Assembly: GCA_030824175.1 (NCBI GenBank)
Contig: JAVBYH010000016.1
Coordinates: forward strand, 1-11,019
Source: Bacteroidota bacterium
GTDB taxonomy: Bacteria; Bacteroidota; Ignavibacteria; UBA10030; UBA8401
Reading direction: 5' to 3'
DNA length: 11,019 bases
Shown here piece after piece: positions 1-9,000 of this stretch. The position numbers were made by a program, and so were the translations under genes. The notes beneath the pieces are model-generated. The model saw only the letters and a program-made list of their open reading frames with translations. It ran no database searches and was not told the DNA's origin. Each line of letters starts with the position of its first letter. The stretch's first letter is position 1.

Positions 1-1
1 G

Positions 2-2026
2 AGGACCGTGAGACACGCACGCTCCTCCGGCCGCATTTCAATCCTTGTCCGCGGAGGCATATATCCGATCACGCGCACGCTCACGCTCGACTCGACAATG
101 ACGAACGGATCGAATGCCGCCATCACATGGAGCGGATATCGCGGCGAAGCGGTCGGGCTCGTCGGAGGAACCCCCGTGCACGGCTTCGCGCCCGTCACCG
201 ATCCCGCCGCGCTCGCGCGCATCCCTGCGGACCTCCGCACGCGTGTCCTCGTCGCCAACATCGCGTCGCAGCACATCACGGACTACGGCTCCGTCCCCAA
301 CGGCATGAACCTCTACTACAAGGGAAAGCACATGCCGGTCGCACGCTACCCGAATAACGGATGGCTCGAGATCGCCGACGTGCCGCAGACCGGCGACTCG
401 GTGCTCAATCCCGGCGACAAGAAGGTCACCCGCAACGGCAAATTCGCGGGCAAACACTACGGCCGATTCGCCTACGCTGGCGACAGGCCGTCGCGCTGGG
501 CGGCGACCGACGATATGTGGATGCACGGCTACTTCGAATGGGACTGGAGGGACGCCTACCAGAAGATCTCACGCATCGACACCTCGGCCCGCGAAATCCA
601 TCCCGCCGTTCCTCATCATTACTACGGATATGAAAAAGGTCAGCGCTATTATTTCCTGAACATTCTCGAGGAGCTGGACGCGCCCGGCGAATGGTATCTC
701 GACGCGGCGAAAGGCCTCCTGTATTTTCTGCCTCCCGCCTCTCTCGCCGATGGCGATGTGCTCGTCTCGTCATTAACGGAGCCGATGATCGCCCTGAAGA
801 ACACGGCGAACATCAGTATTGAACGGATGACGTTCGAATGCTCGCGCGCCTCCGCCGTAACGATCACGCGCGGTTCCGGGAACAGACTCGCCGGCTGCGT
901 CGTCCGGAACATCGGCAATGAAACGGCCGTCCTCATCGACGGCGGCACGAACAACGGCGTACAGAGCTGCGACATCTGCGACGTCGGAACGCATGCGGTG
1001 AAGCTGCGCGGCGGCGACAAAAAGTCGCTCTCGCCCGGCGGCAACTACGTCGTCAACAGCCACATCTACGGGTACGGCCGGATTACGCAGGCGTTCAGCG
1101 GGGCGGTGTGGTGCGAAGGGGTCGGCAACCGGATCGCGCACAACAGGATACACAATGCGCCGTTCTCCGGCATCCAGTTCTACGGCAACGACCACATGTT
1201 CGAATACAACGATCTCTATGATCTCGCACACGAATCGGGCGACGTCGGCGGCATCAACACGGGGGGAGATTACTCGGACCAGGGCACGATGATCCGCCAC
1301 AATTACATACACGACTCGCACGCGCGCGGTCACGGCGGATTCCGCGCCGTGTATCTCGACCTGCCGGGATCGAACACGACAATCTTCGGCAACGTCTTTT
1401 CGAATGTGGATGTCGGCGTTTTCTTTAACAGCGGCAGGGACAACCTTGTGCAGAACAACATCTTCATCCGGTGCAATCCGTCGGTGAACATTTACATCTG
1501 GCCGCACATGCAGTATTTCAAGGCAGGCGGCGCGTGGCGCATCGTCGAAAAGCTCGGCGAGATCAACTACACACAGCCCCCGTATAGCACGCGCTATCCG
1601 AAGCTCGCCGGATATCTCTCGGGCGGCGACGTGGGCCTCCCCTACGGCAATCGGGTGCTCAACAACGTCAGCCATGGCGGGAAATGGCTCGATCTGTCGG
1701 AGACGCTCGATCTCACGAACACGATCGTGAAGGACAATCTCATTGCGGATACGACGCTCCTCGTCGTGACGAAGGCGTGGTCGGCGGACATGGACCCGTA
1801 TAACATCGGCTATGCGGCAACGTACCAGTTCGGCGACAGCACGTTGACGAAACAGTTGGAACGCCACGGCAATGTGCTGACCGGCGGCGATCCCGGGTTC
1901 GTCGACCTGGCACGCGGCAACTTCCAGCTCAGGGCCGACTCGCCGGCGTACAGGATGGGTTTCAAACGGATACCGATCGAGAAGATCGGACTCATGCGTG
2001 ACGCGTTCAGGAAGACGGTGCCCTGA
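2..2026 (+). CDS. Right-handed parallel beta-helix repeat protein, probable secreted carbohydrate-active enzyme (5' partial)
   Basis: The frame is open to the left edge, so the GTG at 8 is probably not the true start; the signal peptide and first strands lie upstream. Residues are counted from that GTG. Residues 10-60 (SILVRGGIYPI..., then GYRGEAVGLVGGTPVHGF) match the usual opening of this family. Residues 110-119 (PVARYPNNGW) and 221-243 (EELDAPGEWYLD...LLYFLPP) are also typical. Residues 260-490 are regular beta-helix coils rich in N-rungs, such as NRIAHNRIHNAPFSGIQFYG and NNIFIRC. An acidic stretch at 407-425 (ESGDVGGI...GDYSDQG) followed by NYIHD is a candidate active-site region. The C-terminus is intact: DPGFVDLARGNFQLRADSPAY (from 628) is the common closing element. 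No T9SS-type sorting domain follows. Members of this fold include polysaccharide lyases and glycoside hydrolases (GH141 is one candidate), but the sequence alone does not fix the activity or substrate. It converges on the operon to its right and need not share its job. Confidence 0.92.
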   Translation, partial: RTVRHARSSGRISILVRGGIYPITRTLTLDSTMTNGSNAAITWSGYRGEAVGLVGGTPVHGFAPVTDPAALARIPADLRTRVLVANIASQHITDYGSVPNGMNLYYKGKHMPVARYPNNGWLEIADVPQTGDSVLNPGDKKVTRNGKFAGKHYGRFAYAGDRPSRWAATDDMWMHGYFEWDWRDAYQKISRIDTSAREIHPAVPHHYYGYEKGQRYYFLNILEELDAPGEWYLDAAKGLLYFLPPASLADGDVLVSSLTEPMIALKNTANISIERMTFECSRASAVTITRGSGNRLAGCVVRNIGNETAVLIDGGTNNGVQSCDICDVGTHAVKLRGGDKKSLSPGGNYVVNSHIYGYGRITQAFSGAVWCEGVGNRIAHNRIHNAPFSGIQFYGNDHMFEYNDLYDLAHESGDVGGINTGGDYSDQGTMIRHNYIHDSHARGHGGFRAVYLDLPGSNTTIFGNVFSNVDVGVFFNSGRDNLVQNNIFIRCNPSVNIYIWPHMQYFKAGGAWRIVEKLGEINYTQPPYSTRYPKLAGYLSGGDVGLPYGNRVLNNVSHGGKWLDLSETLDLTNTIVKDNLIADTTLLVVTKAWSADMDPYNIGYAATYQFGDSTLTKQLERHGNVLTGGDPGFVDLARGNFQLRADSPAYRMGFKRIPIEKIGLMRDAFRKTVP

Positions 2027-2027
2027 G

Positions 2028-4022
2028 TCAGAACCGGTGCGCAATGTTCAGCGACGTGCGCACTTCCCTGTAATTGCGCACGAACGAATTCGCGCCTGTA
2101 AATGTGTTCGCCCCCACCTGGAGCGACAGCACATCCGCCTGCGTGACCGCGAACGATGAGCTCAACAGGAAGTTGAACGCCGTGTTCCCGTCCTGCACGC
2201 TTGCAGTGACGGAGAGCATGTTCTGCATCTTCGCGTCGAACAGCGGATAGCCCGTGGTGACCGTGTAATTCTGCGTAAGCGTCTTCACCGTATCCATCAT
2301 CACCGAATGGACGAATCCGAGCGAGAGCGACGAGGAGAGCCTCGCCACGGGTTCGAAGCCCAGTGTAAGGTTCACCGAGTTCGCCGAGGACGTGTTGTTC
2401 TTCATCATGAACGATCTGTTCAGCGCATTCTGGAACGAATAGTTCACCGACAGGTTGTTCACGACAGAGGATTCGCCGAATGTGAACATGTTGTTGAGAC
2501 TCAGCATCATGTTCGTAAAATCCGTCCTTGTCGTGTCGTTCGGCGAATCATTCCCCATATCCAGAAAGTTGACAGTCGCCGACGTGTTCCATTTCGATGA
2601 CGCGAACGCGGACAGGCCGGCGCCGTACTGATTCCGCACCGTGGTCAGCAATTTCTGTTTGATCACATTGTCGTTCACCCTGCCGTAATTGACGAACACC
2701 GTGACCGGGGAGAGGTTCACGGACGTCATGCCGGTGATCTCCTGCTGGTCGTTCACCACATACGAGAGGCCGAGGGAATTGTACCCGGGGCCGGTGAATT
2801 TGTATCCGACGCGCGCGCTCACGCGGCCGGCTCCGAAATGGAGGAAGGACGCGACCGCATAGTCCACATTCGTGCTGATCCTGGGTTTGTAGAACGATTT
2901 CACGAATGCGGGAATGCCCGCCGAATCGATGTTCACCTCGTCCGCCGTCAGATCCTTCGTATACGCGCTTGCGACGCCTTCAACGCCGATCTTGAACATG
3001 TCGCCGAGCACATTCACCTGCGTATTGACGCCGATGAGCAGATTCTCCTGAGGCGCGACGGCGAACGAGTTCTCGAAGCCGGCGGCGGTCGTTCCGATCT
3101 TCGTATCGATGCCGAATCCGATCCTGAAGGGAAATTCGCTCGTTGTTTGGATTGTCGAATCGGCGGCATCCACAATCTTTACGACCGCCGAGAACGTCTC
3201 CCCCACATTGCTCACATACCAGTTGTAGAATCCCGAGTTCGACGCGTTGGCAGCGATCGTTGTGTACGACATGCCGCCGTCCGTCGAAAGAAGAATGTTG
3301 ACCGCGGGCGAGCCACCCGAGGTATACCATTTGATCGTTTGGAATGTGTTGATCGGCAGCTCGTCGTTTCCGTTCGGGAATACGAGCTTCAACGCGGAGC
3401 CGTCATGCTTCTCTTCAGGGAGCTTGTCCTTCGCCTTGAGCACGGTGAGATAAAAATGCGATCCATCCTCCTGCCCGTACCCCGTCTTCACGGCGGCCAG
3501 GAATCTGTCGTGGCTCGCATTGCCCGCACCGCCTTCGACCTCCCGCTGCGTCACTCCCGCGGCGAGCGCGAAACGGAAGCCGCCTGGAAACAGACTGACT
3601 CCTGCGCCCCGCACGGTGATCCCCGAGAGTGTGAGGTCGGAGTATGTCTCAGAAAAATCTCCGAGAGACAGCTTCCCCCACTCCCACGACGGAGCGATGC
3701 CGTACCGGTTGATGTCTTGGCGTGCGCCGCTGCCCTCGGTCGAGACGAAGAACTCCATCGGTATCGCAAAGCTTTGGAAGAGCGTGAGCGTCGGCCGCAG
3801 ATAGAGGCGTCCCGTCGACGCGGGCCGGCGACGCTGCTCGCCGGACATGCTGTACGCCTCGCCATACGCCCCGATTTCACCGGAGAGTGTGATATTTTTT
3901 TTCAGGAACGAAGGCGGTGTCTTCGCCGTGTCCGACACGCCCTGCGCGGTCATGCGCGCGGCACAGCAGACGAGGATCGACACCACAAGCAGCGTTCGAC
4001 CACAGCAGCGCCGGCTTACCAT
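2028..4022 (-). CDS. Outer-membrane beta-barrel protein with an internal Ig-like module
   Basis: 664 residues. Residues 1-26 form a signal peptide (basic MVSRRCCGR, hydrophobic LLVVSILVCCAA, cleavage near 22-27); there is no proper lipobox. The rest is mostly amphipathic beta strands with many N, S, T and aromatic residues, ending in SLNIAHRF. A terminal Phe with alternating residues is the classic Bam recognition signature, so an outer-membrane barrel is well supported. Residues 105-155 (NRYGIAPSWEWGKLSLGD..., RGAGVSLFPGGFRF) and 324-357 (PQENLLIGVN..., ASAYTKD) resemble blocks I recall in uncharacterised Bacteroidota outer-membrane proteins. Between them, residues 211-301 form an Ig-like domain (FPNGNDELPINTFQTIKWY, LLSTDGGMSYTTIA, GFYNWYV). 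The ATG at 4022 is chosen because it precedes the signal peptide and has GGTGAGG 5 nt upstream. It overlaps the stop of the FN3 gene by 7 nt and is the last gene of the operon. Likely role: anchor, receptor or conduit for the upstream-encoded proteins (inference). Confidence 0.9.
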   Translation of the reverse strand: MVSRRCCGRTLLVVSILVCCAARMTAQGVSDTAKTPPSFLKKNITLSGEIGAYGEAYSMSGEQRRRPASTGRLYLRPTLTLFQSFAIPMEFFVSTEGSGARQDINRYGIAPSWEWGKLSLGDFSETYSDLTLSGITVRGAGVSLFPGGFRFALAAGVTQREVEGGAGNASHDRFLAAVKTGYGQEDGSHFYLTVLKAKDKLPEEKHDGSALKLVFPNGNDELPINTFQTIKWYTSGGSPAVNILLSTDGGMSYTTIAANASNSGFYNWYVSNVGETFSAVVKIVDAADSTIQTTSEFPFRIGFGIDTKIGTTAAGFENSFAVAPQENLLIGVNTQVNVLGDMFKIGVEGVASAYTKDLTADEVNIDSAGIPAFVKSFYKPRISTNVDYAVASFLHFGAGRVSARVGYKFTGPGYNSLGLSYVVNDQQEITGMTSVNLSPVTVFVNYGRVNDNVIKQKLLTTVRNQYGAGLSAFASSKWNTSATVNFLDMGNDSPNDTTRTDFTNMMLSLNNMFTFGESSVVNNLSVNYSFQNALNRSFMMKNNTSSANSVNLTLGFEPVARLSSSLSLGFVHSVMMDTVKTLTQNYTVTTGYPLFDAKMQNMLSVTASVQDGNTAFNFLLSSSFAVTQADVLSLQVGANTFTGANSFVRNYREVRTSLNIAHRF
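2037..2063 (+). repeat. 7-bp inverted repeat at the convergent gene ends, possible mRNA 3' hairpin
   Basis: GTGCGCA (2037-2043) is complementary to TGCGCAC (2057-2063) with a 13-nt loop. It starts 11 nt after the TGA of the beta-helix gene and sits inside the last codons of the barrel gene. No T-run follows on the + strand (TTCCCTG), so it does not qualify as a canonical intrinsic terminator. It could still stabilise a 3' end, or be chance in GC-rich code. Confidence 0.3.
4016..4022 (-). other. Stop/start overlap ATGGTAA joining FN3 gene and barrel gene
   Basis: The minus strand reads ATGGTAA: the ATG starts the barrel gene and TAA ends the FN3 gene, a 7-nt overlap. Together with the overlap at 6000-6007 this makes a three-gene chain with no intergenic base, which argues for one transcript and coupled translation. 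Confidence 0.85.
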
Positions 4023-6007
4023 CCGAACCTCACCGACGACTCCGGACCGGGCTCACTTTCCTTCCCCTGCGCATTCGTGGTCCTGATGAAATAGAAATAC
4101 AGCTTCCCTTTTTCGACTTTGGTGTCCGTGAATTCGACATCGGGCTGCTGTTTCACCGTGCCGATGCGGACCGGAACGGTACCGCGCACATACCGGTACA
4201 CCGCATATCCGGCGACGCCCGATTCAACCGGATCCCATCGAAGAAGTATGTTCTTTCCCTGGGGGTAGAGTTTCAACGCGCCGGGAGGCGGAAGCGCGCC
4301 GCTCTTCCTCACCGCGGTCAACAATCCCGCTTTGCCGCTCTCGCCGCCAAACACATCGCACGACGTTACCGCATATTCATAAACGACATCGGGTGCGCAT
4401 GTCGTGTCGACGAAATAATTGTGGTTCACGGCGAGCACAGACGAGGTGATCTTCTTATACTCGCTCCTCGGAGACCGGTCTTTCCTGTAGACAAGATATC
4501 CCGCCACCTCGTCGTCGGGATGCGACACGTCGGACCATCGCAGCCGCATACCGTCGCCATCAACCGAGAGAGCCACATCCACCGGCGCAGGCGGAGCCGT
4601 CGGCAGGAGCGGGCGCGCCATGAGCGTATCGGAATATCCGCTCTTCACATGACTCGTCGACTCGGTCCGCAATGCATACGAATAGAACCGGTTCCCCCGC
4701 AGCGCCTTCGACGAATCGAGGTATGTGTACACGGAATCGGGCTTCAAGCGCAGCATCGGCGAAACGATCTCGAGCGCGGGTGAGATACCGTCGTTACGAT
4801 AAATATAGAAGCCGTCGGTGTTCGCCTCGTAATTTCTCCACGACAAGAGGACTCCCCGCTTCGTTCCTTCGGCCGAGAACAGCTCCGGCGCGAACGGCTG
4901 GTCCTGGCTCGCATACGTGGCGAACCCTCTCACACTGAAGCCCGACTCGTTGCCATACAGATCCGTGAACTTCAGCCGGTAATAATATTTCCGCATCGGG
5001 ACGCCGTCGTTGTCGTCGTACGCCTGCTGGTTCGGCGGCACTTCGGCGATCAATGCATACCCTTTGTCCGCGTCGACGCTCCGGAAAATTTTCACAACGC
5101 TCACAAGGCCCGGATCCGAGAGCTTGTACCGCAGACGGATGGTATTGCCGCTGTCGACGTTCGCCGCCGTGAATTCCTGCAGCACGAGTGCGTTGATATC
5201 CCAATTCGTCATCTGCGCGGTGTCCGAACTCGCCCCGCTGTTCTCGAAGAGGTTGATGGGCTCAAGAAAATACGCATACCGCACGGCTGGACTGATCACG
5301 GTATCCTTGATAAAGATGAACGCCGAGTCGTTCTTTTTCGTGAATCCCTTCACGGCGTCGATCCGTTCGAAACGCCCGACGTTCACGTCGGCCCTGAACA
5401 CGCGCACCTGGTTCGGCACCGGCTTTTTCGCGAGCCATTCCGAATAGATGAAGTCCTTGCCGGCCCTGTACCGGAGGAATCTGATCGCGCCGAATTGTGC
5501 AGCCTGGGGGAACTTCGTTTCGCGCGAGAGCGCTGTGGACACTGTCTTTCCCGACTCGTCTTTGACAGTCACCCGGTACGTATACGTTCCGGGAACGACC
5601 GTCGTATCGAGCAGTGCCGCCCCAAGCGCAAGGAGCACAGTCGGGGATCCGGCCCAGAGCGACAGCGAGTCGACAATGCCGTATCGTTCCGCTTTTTCCC
5701 AGATTTTTTTCTGTTCCTCCGGCGTCGGAAGCGGATAGTCGGGGAAATGCATTCCGTATGTCGTCAGATTGTTTCTGAACGCGTCGAACGATACAGGACC
5801 CGTCACTGCGGCCGTCTGTTTCCATGCCGTGCCCGGTGTCATCCTCTCGATGGCTGCGGTGGTTCGGTTATTGACCTTCGTGCCGATCATAACGAAGATG
5901 CCGCTGCGGTGCTGCGCGGCATACGTGTCTGTCTGTTTTTGTGCGAACGAGCCCTGAGCGGCCATGACGAGTGCCGCGGCGATAAACATGAGAGTGTTCT
6001 TAGTCAT
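4016..6007 (-). CDS. Exported multi-FN3 domain protein (operon middle gene)
   Basis: 663 residues from the ATG at 6007. A longer open frame reaches 6124, but the extra 39 residues are Arg-rich, lie inside the upstream gene and would bury the signal peptide. Starting at 6007 gives a textbook signal peptide (MTKNTLMFIAAALVMAAQGSFA, cleavage before Q23) with AAAAGGG 8 nt upstream. The mature chain is a string of FN3-like beta-sandwiches. The same strand motif returns about every 100 residues: VRVFRADV (201), VVKIFRSV (303), GFYIYRND (399), GYLVYRKD (503) and GYAVYRYV (600), each followed by a YxYxL/V strand near the unit end. An earlier unit (about 35-165) is interrupted by a helical segment containing PTPEEQKKIWEKAERYGIVD. 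The chain ends at VRFGW with no sorting domain, no transmembrane helix and no catalytic motif. It is likely a periplasmic or surface scaffold or adaptor between the giant protein and the barrel (inference). It overlaps both neighbours (8 nt and 7 nt). Confidence 0.92.
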   Translation of the reverse strand: MTKNTLMFIAAALVMAAQGSFAQKQTDTYAAQHRSGIFVMIGTKVNNRTTAAIERMTPGTAWKQTAAVTGPVSFDAFRNNLTTYGMHFPDYPLPTPEEQKKIWEKAERYGIVDSLSLWAGSPTVLLALGAALLDTTVVPGTYTYRVTVKDESGKTVSTALSRETKFPQAAQFGAIRFLRYRAGKDFIYSEWLAKKPVPNQVRVFRADVNVGRFERIDAVKGFTKKNDSAFIFIKDTVISPAVRYAYFLEPINLFENSGASSDTAQMTNWDINALVLQEFTAANVDSGNTIRLRYKLSDPGLVSVVKIFRSVDADKGYALIAEVPPNQQAYDDNDGVPMRKYYYRLKFTDLYGNESGFSVRGFATYASQDQPFAPELFSAEGTKRGVLLSWRNYEANTDGFYIYRNDGISPALEIVSPMLRLKPDSVYTYLDSSKALRGNRFYSYALRTESTSHVKSGYSDTLMARPLLPTAPPAPVDVALSVDGDGMRLRWSDVSHPDDEVAGYLVYRKDRSPRSEYKKITSSVLAVNHNYFVDTTCAPDVVYEYAVTSCDVFGGESGKAGLLTAVRKSGALPPPGALKLYPQGKNILLRWDPVESGVAGYAVYRYVRGTVPVRIGTVKQQPDVEFTDTKVEKGKLYFYFIRTTNAQGKESEPGPESSVRFGW
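4028..4034 (-). promoter_or_regulatory. Ribosome binding site for the outer-membrane barrel gene
   Basis: The minus strand reads GGTGAGG, 5 nt before the ATG at 4022-4020. It is inside the 3' end of the FN3 gene (codons for SSVRFGW). It supports the chosen start of the barrel gene. Confidence 0.55.
6000..6007 (-). other. Stop/start overlap ATGACTAA joining giant gene and FN3 gene
   Basis: The minus strand reads ATGACTAA: the ATG opens the FN3 protein gene and the TAA closes the giant gene, an 8-nt overlap in different frames. Such overlaps usually mean translational coupling or re-initiation by terminating ribosomes, so the two products are probably made in linked amounts. Confidence 0.85.
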
Positions 6008-9000
6008 GGCATGTGCCCTTTTCAACAGAAAAATTCGTGCCGCCGTCCGTGTCCATATGCATCTTCGCCCTGAAGTTGAACGATTCCTTGTACCCGATGG
6101 ATGGATCGATGCATGTCGGCCCATCCAGCGTGACGAACGGCACCTTCTGCGTGAGCCATGCGGCGAGACTGATGCTCGTGCATGCGTCGAGCGAGATCTT
6201 GTGCGTCGATGTGTTGTATGTGCCCGTGTAGCCGAGATCGACGCTCACGTCGCCTCCCATTTCCGTGCAGGTGATCGACTGCAGCACCGCCCAGACGTGT
6301 ATGAAGCCGATATTCCCGATGCCGAACTCGCTGCCGTCTCCGTCGAAGCTGCACCAGATCCGCGTATCGAGTCCCGCATTGTTCCCGATGTCGATCGTGG
6401 CGACTCCCAGCCAGGCGGAGAAGGACGGGATGAGGATCGGGAATTCGGCCGAACCCGAAATGAGGAAGCCGTTGATTGAATTCGCGAACGCCGGCGGCAG
6501 CGACTTGTTGTACGACGCCTTCGCAAACTCGTCCTTCACGAACGGCTCCATCTTCGGATAGTCGCCGAAGAGCATCGCCATCTTTATGGGACCGCCTCCC
6601 GGGATCGTCGTCGTGCCTCCGGCGTAGAAATACCAGCCGTCGGCGTCGATCCGCATGTTCGCAGCGGCATACATGTGCACGCCGCCGGCATCCTGATCGA
6701 TCTGCAGATTGCCGTCGAGCCGCTGATTGTCGAAATCGTACGTGAGTTTCAGCGCGCCGAACGGCGTCGACACGTTTTTGATGCTGATCTTCTGATTGTT
6801 CGCCTCCACCTCGCCCTTCACGACAAACGACATCCTCCTGCTTTCGTCTGTGACCCCCTTCGTGCCCGTAAGGTCGCCCTCGAATGCGAAGTACTGCCAC
6901 GCCGACTGCGAGGCGGGCATGCGTCCGGTGAGCTTGTCGAGATACGTCTTCGAGGCGCCGATCGCCAATGTCTGCCACGCGTTCGATTTTTTGTCAGGCG
7001 ACACTGGGCTCTCGAGTATGATCGACGTCGAATCGAGCGAGTGATACATCCACGCATTCAGCTCCTTGAATTTTCCCGGCTCGCTCACGTTGCCGTACGA
7101 CTTGAATCCGTTCTGGTTGAGCACCTGCGACACGGCCTGTTCGGGCGTGACGCCGAACTGCAGCAGCACGCCCTGCGTGAAGATCTGAATGTTGAAGGGC
7201 ATGATCGTGAGTTTCGTGCTCCCGGTGTTCGTCTCGAATTTCACCGAGCTCGTCCCGCTGTAGTCGGGAATCGCGGGGTCGAATTTCAGCCCTGTCACCG
7301 TGATCGCCTCGTCGTAAAAGTCCACCATGTCCGGATACAGCTTCGTCACGGAATGGATCGCGATGGGAGGCTGCGTCGACCACGGCGTAATGTGCGTCTT
7401 CCCGAAACTCGTCGTCTTGATCGCCTGGAAATAGATCTTCGCGGTGTCTTCCATTCCCGGGAGGTCCGATACGTACGAGCCATAGTTGCCCGATCCCTGC
7501 GAGAGGAAGAGGTACCAGTTGTCTGTCAGATTGTAATCGAACACGACATCGCCGGTGATGTGCAGGGGGATCGTCTTCGCGATTGTCATCGTCGTCAGGT
7601 CGAACTGGTTGCCGACGATCGAATTCTTATTGATCGTCATCGTCTTGATCGGGACGTCGATCTTCGCCGCCCTGACGAAGCCTTTCGAGATCACGAGGTC
7701 GTTCGCGAAGCTCCATTCCTGTGCATTGATGCTCCAATCGGCGTTCGCCGATTTCAGGGGTATCGCCAGGTGCTTCTTCGATTCGATCGGATCGACGCCG
7801 TTCGCATGGATCACGAGGCTGCCGATGTCGACGGCCTGCTCCGCCGCCGAAAATCCGGGCACCACGCAGAGGAGCTTCACGCCGATCTTCAGACTGTCCC
7901 CGTTCAGGTACGAGTTCATCGAATCGACCTTCGTCTTGAATTCGTTGATTGTGAACGCGATGGACTTGCCCTCGTGCGTCAGCGCTCTGAATCCCTTCGT
8001 TGTCGGCACAGGATCGCTCCCGTCCGGGGTGAGCACGGGAATCTTCACGTTTGCCGCGGTGATCGGCGCGTTCGGATCCCAGAGGTAAAAGTTCAGCGGA
8101 GAGACTTTCCCTTGCGTGTTGAACGCGCCCGCCTTGATGTTCACCTCGCCCTTCACGACCCCCTTGCCTGTGCCCGCGTCGACAAGGTGCACGCCTATCT
8201 TGTTGTCGTAGATCTGCGCACTGAACGTGTTGAAGACCTTGATGTCCAGCGAGTTCCTGTTCGTCTGCACGATCTGGTTCACCGGTTCGGCGATGGGAAC
8301 ACCGAGACTGTTCTTTATTTTACCGCTCGCCTTGATGTACACGGAGTCGAAGCCAATCGATTCGTTCGGGTCGGACAATTCGAACTGCGTGTTCTTCGGC
8401 ACCGAGAGGAAGCGTCCCTTGATGCGAATCTTCCCGCCCTGATCGTTGAGCGACGCGACCTCGATGGGGAAACCGAAGAGGTTCGTAATATCGATGCCGT
8501 TGTACGTCTTCAGCACGAATTCAACGTTCGGCTTTCCCGAAGCCGGCGCCGTGACCTTCATGCTGTCGCCGATGTACGTCGTGCTCGTCGAATGCTTCGC
8601 CGCCCAGACCGTGATCGGAACGTTGACGGGCACGTTCTTCAGGAGGAATTCGCCCTTCGTGTTCGTGTATGTTTCGATGAGTGTGTTGCCCTGGTCGACG
8701 AACACGTGGGCGGAGGGCACAGGCTGTTTTTCCGTGCCGACGACAACCTTCCCGGAAATGAACGACGCCTTCTTCATGCCGATCGTGTAGGCTTTCGTCG
8801 TCTTCGAAACGGAATTCGTGATTGTCGTGTAGACCGGTTCGAAATATTTTCCGTCCGGCGGGAACACCTGCACGGTGAACACCGAGTCGTCGTTCTCGAA
8901 ACTCATCTCGTAGGAATTTGTGGTCATCGGCACAAACTTGTCGTACCAGCCGTTCTGCACTTTCAGCCTGAACCGCACGCCGTTGATCGGGGCCGGAGGT

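Noticed and set aside
773..2044. A 423-codon minus-strand open frame antisense to the beta-helix gene
   Set aside because: Its composition is Val/Arg/Asp/Ala-rich with no recognisable fold, while the + strand frame gives a coherent beta-helix protein with known family motifs.
3895..3902. Run of eight T (eight A on the coding strand) early in the barrel gene, plus seven-base runs at 5704-5710 and 9063-9069, as phase-variation or frameshift sites
   Set aside because: They encode ordinary Lys-Lys pairs, the runs are short, and no alternative frame continues into a meaningful product. Nothing in the window shows slippage.
2838..4094. A 418-codon + strand open frame antisense to the barrel gene
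   Set aside because: Arg- and His-rich shadow sequence with no domain; the minus strand encodes a clear signal peptide and barrel.
6008..6124. N-terminal extension of the FN3 gene by 39 codons
   Set aside because: The added residues are Arg/Ser-rich, lie within the giant gene's reading region, and would put a long basic tail before a perfect signal peptide. The ATG at 6007 has its own ribosome binding site.
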